Assembly (NCBI GenBank): GCA_000802045.1
Contig: JUEF01000126.1
Coordinates: 1 to 64,000, forward strand
Source of the DNA: Peptococcaceae bacterium BICA1-8
Lineage (GTDB): Bacteria; Bacillota; Peptococcia; Peptococcales; BICA1-8
DNA: 64,000 nucleotides
Direction: 5' to 3'
In this document: piece after piece, positions 50,112 through 57,952 of the stretch
Layout: each line of letters begins with the position of its first letter
How positions within the stretch are numbered: position 1 is the stretch's first letter
Position numbers and translations under genes: made by a program
The notes under the pieces: generated by a model
What the model saw: only the letters and a program-made list of their open reading frames with translations
The model's database searches: none
What the model was told of the DNA's origin: nothing

Positions 50112-50879
50112 ATGCATAAGTTTGATCTAAAGGGCAAGAATGTTTTAGTCACAGGAGGTGGTACAGGAATAGGTAGAGCAATAGCAATTGAGTTTGCTAA
50201 GCTTGGTGCACAAATTGTTGTTAATTATAATTCCAGTAAAGAGGCCGCTGAAGAGGTGGTTGATGAGGTAGAAAAGCTAAGCTCTATAGCTATAGCTGTA
50301 CAAGCAGATGTTACTAAGGAAGACCAAGTTATGAAACTTGTTAAGGAGGCAGAGGTATTTGGTCAAGGGAAAATTGATATATTAGTTAATAATGCAGGTA
50401 CATTAGTAGAACGATGTAAGCTTGATGAAATGGAACTTAGTCTATGGCAAAAAGTAATGGATGTTAATTTAACTTCTACTTTTTTAGTTAGTAAACACGT
50501 TATCCCCGTTATGAAGCGTCAAAACCAAGGGAAAATAATCAATTTGGGATCATTAGCAGCCCATGATGGTGGAGGGGCGAGTGCAATCCCTTACGCAGCT
50601 TCTAAAGCAGCAACACAAGCGTTTACTAAAGGCTTAGCTAAAGAGTTGGCTCCATACAATATTTTAGTTAATTGTTTATCTCCTGGCTTAATAACTACTC
50701 GTTTCCATGACCAATATAATACCATGGAAAACAGGGTCAAAACCTGTGGAAATATACCACTTAAGAGAGAAGGGTTACCCGAAGAGGTTGCAGGAGCAGC
50801 TGTTCTCTTTGCTACAGAATACGGTAGCTATATTACTGGGGAAACAATTGAAATTAATGGCGGTTTGTTAATGGTTTAA
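50112..50879 (+). CDS. Short-chain dehydrogenase/reductase (SDR)
   Basis: A 255-residue classical SDR with TGGGTGIGRAIA (cofactor binding, about 15-26), NNAGT (about 92-96), catalytic Ser near LGSLAAHDG and YAASKAA (Tyr-x-x-x-Lys, about 160-166). The C-terminal INGGLLMV is typical. It likely oxidises or reduces a hydroxyacyl-CoA or a sugar-acid hydroxyl; similar proteins are called FabG or gluconate 5-dehydrogenase. AAAGGAGG precedes it, and a 17-bp hairpin follows the stop. Confidence 0.92.
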   Translation: MHKFDLKGKNVLVTGGGTGIGRAIAIEFAKLGAQIVVNYNSSKEAAEEVVDEVEKLSSIAIAVQADVTKEDQVMKLVKEAEVFGQGKIDILVNNAGTLVERCKLDEMELSLWQKVMDVNLTSTFLVSKHVIPVMKRQNQGKIINLGSLAAHDGGGASAIPYAASKAATQAFTKGLAKELAPYNILVNCLSPGLITTRFHDQYNTMENRVKTCGNIPLKREGLPEEVAGAAVLFATEYGSYITGETIEINGGLLMV

Positions 50880-50883
50880 GCAG

Positions 50884-50920
50884 CTTAAGTAGTCCCAAAT
50901 ATTATTTGGGACTACTTAAG
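50884..50920. terminator. Perfect 17-bp hairpin after the SDR gene
   Basis: CTTAAGTAGTCCCAAAT-ATT-ATTTGGGACTACTTAAG. No T-run follows, so it may be a weak terminator, an mRNA stabiliser or an operator. It ends 10 bases before the LacI-type site. Confidence 0.5.
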
Positions 50921-50929
50921 AACCACTTT

Positions 50930-50943
50930 TGAAATCGATTGCA
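50930..50943 (+). promoter_or_regulatory. LacI-family operator before lacI
   Basis: TGAAATCGATTGCA, one base different from 46,237-46,250 (TGAAAACGATTGCA). It is 22 bases before the lacI ATG, fitting autoregulation. Confidence 0.6.
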
Positions 50944-50964
50944 AAAAAAGAAAGCGAGAATATA

Positions 50965-51963
50965 ATGGTAACATTAAGAGATGTGGCAAACAAATGTGGC
51001 GTTTCTATTAGTACAGTATCGAGAACACTATCGAATCCCAAAAGTGTACGGGAAGATAAGCGAATTAAAGTATTACAAACGGTTAATGAATTAAATTATC
51101 AAACTAATGATATCGCAAAAAGCCTTCGAAAGGGAAAAACAAATACTATTGCCTTAATTATTCCAAATATCATTTTACCCGTTTTCCCGGTGGTAACTAC
51201 CGGTGTCCAAGCATTCGCCAAAGAGCATGGTTTTACTGTTATTTTATCGAATACTGATGATGATGCAGAACAGCAAAAAGAAATTATTGAGAAGCTCCGA
51301 AAGAGAATGGTTGACGGTTTTATTATAATTCCTGCAGAAAATTCGGGAACTCATTTAAAACAGCTAAAGAAGCAAAATGTCCCGATTGTTCAGGTGTTAC
51401 GAAGAATGGACCCATCAATTGACGCAGTTATAGTTGATAACTTTAAAGGTGGTTATAATGCTACGCAATATTTGATAGATAAAGGACATAAAGAAATTGC
51501 CCTCCTAAATGGAGCAAAGATGTATTTTTATAAAGGTCGCTTTGAAGGATATTTACAAGCATTAAAAGATAATAATCTTTTAATCAATAATCCATTAATA
51601 AAGCATGATGCTAATGGTGTTGATGGTGGTTATCACAAAATGCAGCAGCTATTGCGAGAAGGATATCATTTTACTGCAGTTTTCGCTACCAGTGACTTAT
51701 GTGCAATTGGAGCTATCAAGGCGATTACTCAAGCAGGCTTAAGGGTACCAGAGGATATATCAATTTTGGGGTTTGACAATCTTGATATTGGTTCCATGTT
51801 TATTCCAGGATTAACTACCATTGCTCATCCTGCTTTAGAAATGGGATATTCGGCTTCTCAAAGGCTTATTAAGATAATTCAAGAAGGAAGAATTTTAGAG
51901 CCTGAGACAATAGTAATGAAAACAAAAATTTTGGAGCGGGAGACTGTTGCCAATAAAATATGA
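50965..51963 (+). CDS. LacI-family transcriptional regulator
   Basis: About 332 residues. The ATG at 50,965 gives VTLRDVANKCGVSISTVSRT, the classic LacI helix-turn-helix; the in-frame TTG at 50,929 lies inside the operator. The hinge helix (IAKSLRKGKTNTIALIIPN) leads to a periplasmic-binding-protein-like effector domain (about 60-330) with ILGFDNLDIGSMFIPGLTTI near the end. It sits inside the catabolic series between the SDR and acyl-CoA dehydrogenase and probably represses the TRAP operon and itself until the substrate or a pathway intermediate appears. Confidence 0.93.
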   Translation: MVTLRDVANKCGVSISTVSRTLSNPKSVREDKRIKVLQTVNELNYQTNDIAKSLRKGKTNTIALIIPNIILPVFPVVTTGVQAFAKEHGFTVILSNTDDDAEQQKEIIEKLRKRMVDGFIIIPAENSGTHLKQLKKQNVPIVQVLRRMDPSIDAVIVDNFKGGYNATQYLIDKGHKEIALLNGAKMYFYKGRFEGYLQALKDNNLLINNPLIKHDANGVDGGYHKMQQLLREGYHFTAVFATSDLCAIGAIKAITQAGLRVPEDISILGFDNLDIGSMFIPGLTTIAHPALEMGYSASQRLIKIIQEGRILEPETIVMKTKILERETVANKI

Positions 51964-51984
51964 CTTAAAGGGAGGTAATTTGAA

Positions 51985-53127
51985 ATGGATTTTTCTCTAA
52001 ATGAAAGCCAACAAATGATTAAAGATATGGTGAGGGATTTTGCTAGAAATGAAGTTGCACCTTTAACTTCAGATTTAGATAAGACAGGGGATTTCCCTTG
52101 GGCTAATTATCGTAAGGCTGCGGAGCTGGGGATTATGGGAATGTCATTACCAGAGGAAATTGGTGGTGTTGGTGCGGATATGGTTAGTTATGCTATTGCC
52201 ATTGAGGAATTAGCATGGGCAAGTGCTTCCTTGGCAGATAGCTGTATGCTGGTTGATATGCTGGTACATCTTTTAAATAAGCATGGTAATGACATGATAA
52301 AGGATAAATATATTGAACCTTTGATAAGCGGTGACAGTATGGGTTGTTTTGCAGTAACTGAACCTGAAGCCGGCAGTGATTTAGCTAATATACAAACAGT
52401 AGCTGTTAAAGCCGGCAGCCACTGGGTATTAAACGGGTCTAAAATATTTATTAATAATGCTCCCATAGCTGATATGGCTATAGTATTTGCAGTAACAGAT
52501 AAAGAAAAGGGCAGTAGTGGTGGAATGACGGCATTCATAGTAGAAAAGGATATGCCTGGATTTATAAGGGGTAAAGCTGAAGATTTAATGGGACAGAGGT
52601 CTTTAAAAATTGGACAGCTATTTTTTGAAGATGTTAAGGTACCGGAGGAAAATATCCTTGGCAATATTGGTGAAGGATTTAAGATGGCAATGAGTGTTTT
52701 AGATAGCGGTAGGATTGAAATAGCTGCTTTAGCTTTAGGAATTGCTCAGGCTGCATTAGATGAATCTTTGAAGTACTCAAAGGAAAGAAAACAATTTGGA
52801 AGGCCTATTGCGAAGTTTCAGGCAACTCAATGGAAACTGGCTAATATGGCTACCGAAATTGATGCGGCAAGGCTTTTAATCCATAGAGCAGCTTATTTAA
52901 AAGACCAAGGCAAAAATTATTCAAAAGAAGCAGCTATGGCCAAGCTTTTTACTTCTGATATAGCAGTAAAAGCAGTAAATGAGGCAGTGCAGATACACGG
53001 AGGTTATGGGTATACCAAGGAATATGTTGTTGAAAGACTTTATCGGGATGCTAAAGTTACACAAATTTATGAAGGTACAAATGAGATACAACGGTTAGTT
53101 ATTTCGAGAATTCTGCTTAAAGACTAA
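51985..53127 (+). CDS. Acyl-CoA dehydrogenase
   Basis: A 380-residue FAD enzyme oxidising an acyl-CoA to the 2-enoyl-CoA. CFAVTEPEAGSDLANIQT (about 120-138) contacts flavin and substrate; KIFINNAPIADMA and GGYGYTKEYVVERLYRDAKV-TQIYEGTNEIQRL include the catalytic Glu in YEGTNE (about 366). It is a short-chain type dehydrogenase that would pass electrons to EtfAB, encoded 3 kb downstream. AAAGGGAGG precedes the ATG. Confidence 0.94.
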   Translation: MDFSLNESQQMIKDMVRDFARNEVAPLTSDLDKTGDFPWANYRKAAELGIMGMSLPEEIGGVGADMVSYAIAIEELAWASASLADSCMLVDMLVHLLNKHGNDMIKDKYIEPLISGDSMGCFAVTEPEAGSDLANIQTVAVKAGSHWVLNGSKIFINNAPIADMAIVFAVTDKEKGSSGGMTAFIVEKDMPGFIRGKAEDLMGQRSLKIGQLFFEDVKVPEENILGNIGEGFKMAMSVLDSGRIEIAALALGIAQAALDESLKYSKERKQFGRPIAKFQATQWKLANMATEIDAARLLIHRAAYLKDQGKNYSKEAAMAKLFTSDIAVKAVNEAVQIHGGYGYTKEYVVERLYRDAKVTQIYEGTNEIQRLVISRILLKD

Positions 53128-53141
53128 GAGGAGGTAAGAAA

Positions 53142-54698
53142 ATGGCACCAAAATTTTTAAGCGCGGTTGATGCAGTTAAACTAGTAAAGGATGAAGATCT
53201 AGTTATCTTAGAAGGTGCAGGAGGAGGATCATTAGAGGCAGGTGATTTAATTTCAGCCCTCGCCAAAAGGTATGAAAAGACAGGAGAACCTAAAAATTTA
53301 ACATTAGTTCATGTGTCGGGTTTGGGTAATAACCATGAACTGGGCTTAAGTCAATTGGCTTTACCAGGCTTGGCTAAAAGGGTCATTGGTGGACATTGGG
53401 GAATGTCCCCTAAAATGTGTCAGATGGCTGCTGATGAAGAATTGGAAGCTTTTAACCTGCCACAAGGTGTATTATCGCAGTTAATGCGGGAAATTGCAGG
53501 GGGTAGATTAGGGCTCATTACACATGTAGGAATGGGTACTTTTGTTGATCCTCGTATTGAAGGTGGAAAACTAAATCAAAAAGCAAAGGATTCCGATTTT
53601 GAGGTTGTTGAGTTGATAGATATAAAAGGTCAGCAACGCTTATTTTATCCTGTTTTTTCACCTAACATTGCTTTTATTAAAGGCTCAACTGCAGACACCA
53701 AGGGTAATATTAGCTTTGAAAAAGAACCTACTTTTCTTGAGGCACTTTCTATGGCGCAAGCAACAAAAAATAAAGGCGGTAAGGTAGTTGTTCAGGTGCA
53801 AAGATTAGCAGAAGCGGGTAGCCTAAACCCTAAGCTTGTTAAGATACCTGGAAATCTTGTTGATGTTGTCGTAGTTGAGCCTGAACAGTGGCAGACTGTT
53901 GATCGTCAGTATAATCCTGGTTTATCAGGGGAAACCAGGTTACCTTTAAGCGAGATTAAGCCCTTAAGTTTAAATGAACGAAAGATAATTGCTAGGCGCG
54001 CGGCAATGGAGGTAGAACCGGGAATTATTAATATTGGGATGGGTATACCTGATGGAATTGCTAATGTTGCTGCTGAAGAGGGTTTTCTTGATCGAATAAC
54101 ATTTTGTATCGAACATGGAATCTATGGCGGGGTACCAGCAGGAGGTGTACTCTTTGGGGTAACCTATAATCCGGAGGTAATGATTGATGCGCCTTACCAA
54201 TTTGATTTTTTTGATGGTGGTGGCTTAAATCTTGCTTGTTTAGGAATGGCTCAAGTAGATATGAGAGGTAATGTCAATGTAAGTAAAATAGGTAAAAAGG
54301 TTATTGGCACCGGCGGTTTTGTTAACATATCCCAAAATGCTAAGAAAATGGTATTCTGTGGAACTTTTACAGGTGGAGGCTTAGAAAATAGCATTTCAAA
54401 TGGCGAATTACAAATCACAAACGAAGGCAAATATCCTAAATTTGTGTATAGAGTCGACCAAATAACCTTTAGTGGTGAATATGCGTCCGCTAGCGATCAA
54501 CAGGTGTTATATGTTACTGAAAGAGCAGTTTTCCAATTAACAACTCAGGGAGTAGAACTAATTGAGATTGCACCTGGTATAGATCTAATTAAAGATGTTT
54601 TAGAAAAACTACCTTTTAAACCATTAATCTCCGAGAATTTAAAACTTATGGATAAGCGAATATTTAGAGAAGAACCGATGGGATTAAAGATAGATTAA
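53142..54698 (+). CDS. Class I CoA-transferase (acetate/propionate CoA-transferase type)
   Basis: A 518-residue protein with alpha and beta domains fused. The catalytic Glu lies in TFCIEHGIYGGVPAGG (about 326), which forms a glutamyl-CoA thioester. GMGIPDGIANVAAEEGF and the end segment IEIAPGIDLIKDVLEKLPFK match propionate CoA-transferase. It would activate the imported carboxylate by taking CoA from acetyl-CoA or another acyl-CoA, saving ATP. Gap to the dehydrogenase gene is 14 bases. Confidence 0.92.
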   Translation: MAPKFLSAVDAVKLVKDEDLVILEGAGGGSLEAGDLISALAKRYEKTGEPKNLTLVHVSGLGNNHELGLSQLALPGLAKRVIGGHWGMSPKMCQMAADEELEAFNLPQGVLSQLMREIAGGRLGLITHVGMGTFVDPRIEGGKLNQKAKDSDFEVVELIDIKGQQRLFYPVFSPNIAFIKGSTADTKGNISFEKEPTFLEALSMAQATKNKGGKVVVQVQRLAEAGSLNPKLVKIPGNLVDVVVVEPEQWQTVDRQYNPGLSGETRLPLSEIKPLSLNERKIIARRAAMEVEPGIINIGMGIPDGIANVAAEEGFLDRITFCIEHGIYGGVPAGGVLFGVTYNPEVMIDAPYQFDFFDGGGLNLACLGMAQVDMRGNVNVSKIGKKVIGTGGFVNISQNAKKMVFCGTFTGGGLENSISNGELQITNEGKYPKFVYRVDQITFSGEYASASDQQVLYVTERAVFQLTTQGVELIEIAPGIDLIKDVLEKLPFKPLISENLKLMDKRIFREEPMGLKID

Positions 54699-54707
54699 TT
54701 AAATGGA

Positions 54708-55712
54708 GTGGTTTTTTTGAAAGCATTAGTTTTAGAGGCAAAATTTAAAGCTGTTATAAATGAAAATTTCCCTATGCCGGAGATAGGCGATAATGAGGTA
54801 TTAGTAAAAATAAAAGCAGTTGGAGTATGTGGCACGGATTTTAAATTATATAGAGGAGAATATGGGGATGGATATCCTCTTATTCCTGGCCATGAGTTTG
54901 CAGGTGTTATTGAAAAGGTAGGTAATAAAGTACCAGGTATAACAACTGGTGAAAAAGTTACAGCAGTTCCACCGGTACCATGTGGTCACTGTAGTTATTG
55001 CATAGAAGGTCAACATAACCATTGTATAAATAGGATGGCAATCGGAGTATTAAATGATGGAGCTTTTGCAGAGTATGTAAAAGTACCTGTTACAAATATT
55101 GTTTCTATTAATGAGTTATCTTTTGCAAAGGCCACTTTTGTTGAACCTTTAGCTTGTGTAATAAGAGCAGTCGAAAGATCTAAAGTTAAGCTAGGGGAAA
55201 AGGTTTTGGTATTAGGGACTGGAACCACCGGCCAATTATTTGCACAGGTTTTTAGAAGTATGGGCTGTGAGGTTTATATGCTAGGTCGAAATGCTATCAA
55301 GCTAAAGGTGGCTGAGCAAGAAGGAGTAAATATTTTAAGTTCTAAAGAAAAGTCAGAAGCAGACATAATAAAAGTAAATATAGAACGAATAGATATTTTG
55401 GTTGACGCTATTGGCCAGCCTCAATTAACCGAGAAGTTTATGCCTGTTTTAAGAAAGGGTGGCAGACTCGTAGTTTTTGGAGTAAGCCAAGGAACTTTAC
55501 ACCTGAATTATTTTGATATCTATAGGAAAGAACTGCAGATTATTGGCAGTTTTGCCCAACAGGAAAAGTTTTCTCAAGCGATTATGTTATTAAAAAACAA
55601 TGTAGTGAATGTAGATGCCTTAATTAGCCATCAAGGTAGTCTAGAGGATGTAAAAGAACTATTTGATAAAGGGAAGCCTGCTGATTTAATAAAATTTATC
55701 GCCTTTATTTGA
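54708..55712 (+). CDS. Zinc-dependent medium-chain dehydrogenase
   Basis: About 334 residues from GTG 54,708, or 331 from TTG 54,717 (KALVLEAKF), which better fits GGAGTGG 7 bases before. Catalytic-zinc residues are VGVCGTDF (Cys near 41) and GHEFAGVIE (His-Glu near 64). The structural-zinc cysteines are in PCGHCSYCIEGQHNHC. The Rossmann motif is VLGTGTTGQLFAQV (about 168-181). Relatives are L-threonine/sorbitol dehydrogenase-like proteins acting on polyols and hydroxy acids. Its place in the CoA block suggests oxidation of a hydroxyl on the substrate before activation. Confidence 0.9.
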   Translation: MVFLKALVLEAKFKAVINENFPMPEIGDNEVLVKIKAVGVCGTDFKLYRGEYGDGYPLIPGHEFAGVIEKVGNKVPGITTGEKVTAVPPVPCGHCSYCIEGQHNHCINRMAIGVLNDGAFAEYVKVPVTNIVSINELSFAKATFVEPLACVIRAVERSKVKLGEKVLVLGTGTTGQLFAQVFRSMGCEVYMLGRNAIKLKVAEQEGVNILSSKEKSEADIIKVNIERIDILVDAIGQPQLTEKFMPVLRKGGRLVVFGVSQGTLHLNYFDIYRKELQIIGSFAQQEKFSQAIMLLKNNVVNVDALISHQGSLEDVKELFDKGKPADLIKFIAFI

Positions 55713-55755
55713 TTAGTAATTTTGAATTCTTATAAAATTACGAGGAGTGTATTAT

Positions 55756-56202
55756 ATGAAGATTAAAACTATAGATGATGTATTCGTCAGTCAAAAGGAG
55801 GAATTTACCAAGACTATAAGCGAGAGTGATGTATATTTGTTTGCTGGTCTTACTGCCGACTTTGCACCCCATCATATAAATGAAGAATTTGCTAAAACAA
55901 CTGTATTTGGGAGGAGATTAGTTCATGGAATGTTAACTGCTGCCTTACCTTCTGCTTGTACATCTAGAATTGTTTCTCCAGGAGCAGTTTCCCTAGGTCA
56001 TGAATTTAAGTTTTTAAAGCCTGTTTATATTGGAGATACAATCACTGCCATAGCTGAAGTTATTGAAATAAATAAAGAAAAGAAAAGGGTTAACATAAGA
56101 ACCTATTGTCTCAACCAGAGTAATGAGTTGGTTTTAGATGGTACTACATTACAATACATGAAGGTTAAGGAGGATTTGCATGAAGGTACTAGTTCTTGTT
56201 AA
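55756..56202 (+). CDS. MaoC-like (R)-specific enoyl-CoA hydratase
   Basis: About 148 residues, ATG 55,756 eight bases after CGAGGAG. A hot-dog fold hydratase: the active-site Asp/His motif is LTADFAPHHINEEFAKTTVF (about 37-56), followed by RRLVHGMLTAALPSA. It hydrates a trans-2-enoyl-CoA with R stereochemistry, unlike the S-specific crotonase at 49,296, so two stereochemical routes may be present. It overlaps etfB by 23 bases. Confidence 0.88.
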   Translation: MKIKTIDDVFVSQKEEFTKTISESDVYLFAGLTADFAPHHINEEFAKTTVFGRRLVHGMLTAALPSACTSRIVSPGAVSLGHEFKFLKPVYIGDTITAIAEVIEINKEKKRVNIRTYCLNQSNELVLDGTTLQYMKVKEDLHEGTSSC

Positions 56203-56923
56203 AGAAACTTTTGATACAGAGGTCAAAATTGTTTTGGAAAATGAAATAATTTCAGAAAAGGATGTTAAATACATTATAAATCCTTATGATGAATTTGCTA
56301 TTGAAGAAGCAATAAAAATTAAAGAAAAATTAGGCGGAGAAGTAATTCTCTACTCGGTAGGAAGAGAAGAAGCTTCGGCGACTTTAAAGACTGGTTTGGC
56401 TATGGGAGCAGACCAAGCCAATATAATTAAATCGAATGTTAAAAATAGCATGACGGTCAGTCAGTTGTTAAGTGAGGCTATAAATAAACATGATAATGAA
56501 TTTGATTTAATTCTCGCGGGCTGGGTTAGTATAGATGATAATAATGCACAAGTACCAGGTCGATTAAGTCAATTATTAAATATACCTTTTGTAAACGTAG
56601 TGACTAAGGTAGATGTTACTGGTGAAATAGTCCTTTGTGAGCGGGAAGGAGAAGGATGTCAAGAAATAGTCGAAGTTAGAATACCTGCAATTATAGCGGT
56701 GCAAAGAGGTATTAATGAACCAAGATATCCTACAATGAAAAACATAATGCAGGCTAAAAGAAAGAATGTAAATCTATTGGAATTAACAGCTCCTATAGAT
56801 AAGGTTAAGGTATCCTATCAGTTCCCCGAGCAAAAAAATAAAGGAGAAATTATAGATGGCTCTAACCCTGAGCAGGCAGCGAAGGTACTTGTAGATAGAT
56901 TAAAGGAAAGCAAGATTCTATAA
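56180..56923 (+). CDS. etfB: Electron transfer flavoprotein beta subunit
   Basis: 247 residues. The N terminus KVLVLVKETFDTEV and the IINPYDEFAIEEAIKIKEKL segment are family-typical, with AGWVSIDDNNAQVPGRLSQLLN contacting nucleotide. AGGAGGATTTG precedes the ATG within the end of the MaoC gene (23-base overlap). Together with EtfA it takes electrons from the acyl-CoA dehydrogenase. Confidence 0.94.
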   Translation: MKVLVLVKETFDTEVKIVLENEIISEKDVKYIINPYDEFAIEEAIKIKEKLGGEVILYSVGREEASATLKTGLAMGADQANIIKSNVKNSMTVSQLLSEAINKHDNEFDLILAGWVSIDDNNAQVPGRLSQLLNIPFVNVVTKVDVTGEIVLCEREGEGCQEIVEVRIPAIIAVQRGINEPRYPTMKNIMQAKRKNVNLLELTAPIDKVKVSYQFPEQKNKGEIIDGSNPEQAAKVLVDRLKESKIL

Positions 56924-56939
56924 GAGAGGTGTAATAATT

Positions 56940-57929
56940 ATGATGCAAAATATTTTAATAGTTGTTGAAGAGAAAGATGGTTCTCTCAGAAAAGTTTGTG
57001 AAGAGATGTTAAGTTTTTGCAGTCAATATTCTAATAAATTAGGATTTAAGGTCACTGCATTAACATATGGAAATTGTCTAAACCAAGAATTGTTTAACCA
57101 AATTGCAAGCTTTGGTGTAGGGAATATCTTAGTAATAGAAGATCATCAATTTGCAAGATATAATCCAGAGCTATTAATAAATATACTAAAAAACATCATT
57201 AATGAATATAATCCTAATTTAATTCTATTTGGTAATACAGCAGTGGGCAAAGACTTAGCTCCCAGGTTGGCTCAAGCATTAAAAGTTCAGATGTTTAGTG
57301 ATGTTACAAAAATTGAGTTTGCTAATGACTCTATTAAGTTTACTAGGCCTATATATGGTGGTAAGGCTATTGAAACAGATGAATTAAATTTAGAAAATAA
57401 GCTAGTACTTGCCACCGTTAGACCCAATAACTTGCCTAAATATGAAAATAACCCAGCAAAGCCTGGAATTAAGAAATTGAATGATAAAGTAATTGATAAT
57501 TTAACCTATACAGTAAAAGAGGTTATTGAGAAACTAAAACTAACAAAGTCCATTAATGAAGCTGAAATAATTGTTAGTGGAGGCAGAGGATTAAAGAATG
57601 CAGAGAATTTTGCTATATTAGAAGATCTGGCTAACACTTTAGGCGCGGCGGTAGGTGCTTCTAGAGCAGCAGTAGATGCAGGTTGGAAGTCTCATTCTGT
57701 CCAGGTAGGTCAAACAGGAAAGACAGTTTCTCCAAAGTTATACATAGCTTGCGGGATATCTGGTGCCATTCAGCATTTAGCAGGAATGTCAACTGCTAAA
57801 TGTATCATTGCAATTAATAAAGATCCTGATGCACCAATATTAAAGGTTGCAGATTTTGGTATAGTAGGTGACTTATTTGATATAGTCCCCTTATTAACTA
57901 AAGCATTTAAGGCAGTTACAAAAGGCTAA
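56940..57929 (+). CDS. etfA: Electron transfer flavoprotein alpha subunit
   Basis: 329 residues. The FAD domain motif VSGGRGLKNAENF starts near residue 210, followed by GAAVGASRAAVDAGW and VQVGQTGKTVSPKLYIACGI-SGAIQHLAGM and a terminal VGDLFDIVPLLTKAF. I do not see the extra ferredoxin domain found in bifurcating EtfA, so this is a plain electron carrier that hands electrons to the membrane oxidoreductase encoded next. The ATG follows GAGAGGTG. Confidence 0.94.
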   Translation: MMQNILIVVEEKDGSLRKVCEEMLSFCSQYSNKLGFKVTALTYGNCLNQELFNQIASFGVGNILVIEDHQFARYNPELLINILKNIINEYNPNLILFGNTAVGKDLAPRLAQALKVQMFSDVTKIEFANDSIKFTRPIYGGKAIETDELNLENKLVLATVRPNNLPKYENNPAKPGIKKLNDKVIDNLTYTVKEVIEKLKLTKSINEAEIIVSGGRGLKNAENFAILEDLANTLGAAVGASRAAVDAGWKSHSVQVGQTGKTVSPKLYIACGISGAIQHLAGMSTAKCIIAINKDPDAPILKVADFGIVGDLFDIVPLLTKAFKAVTKG

Positions 57930-57952
57930 TTTACAAAAAAGGGGGTTATTAA

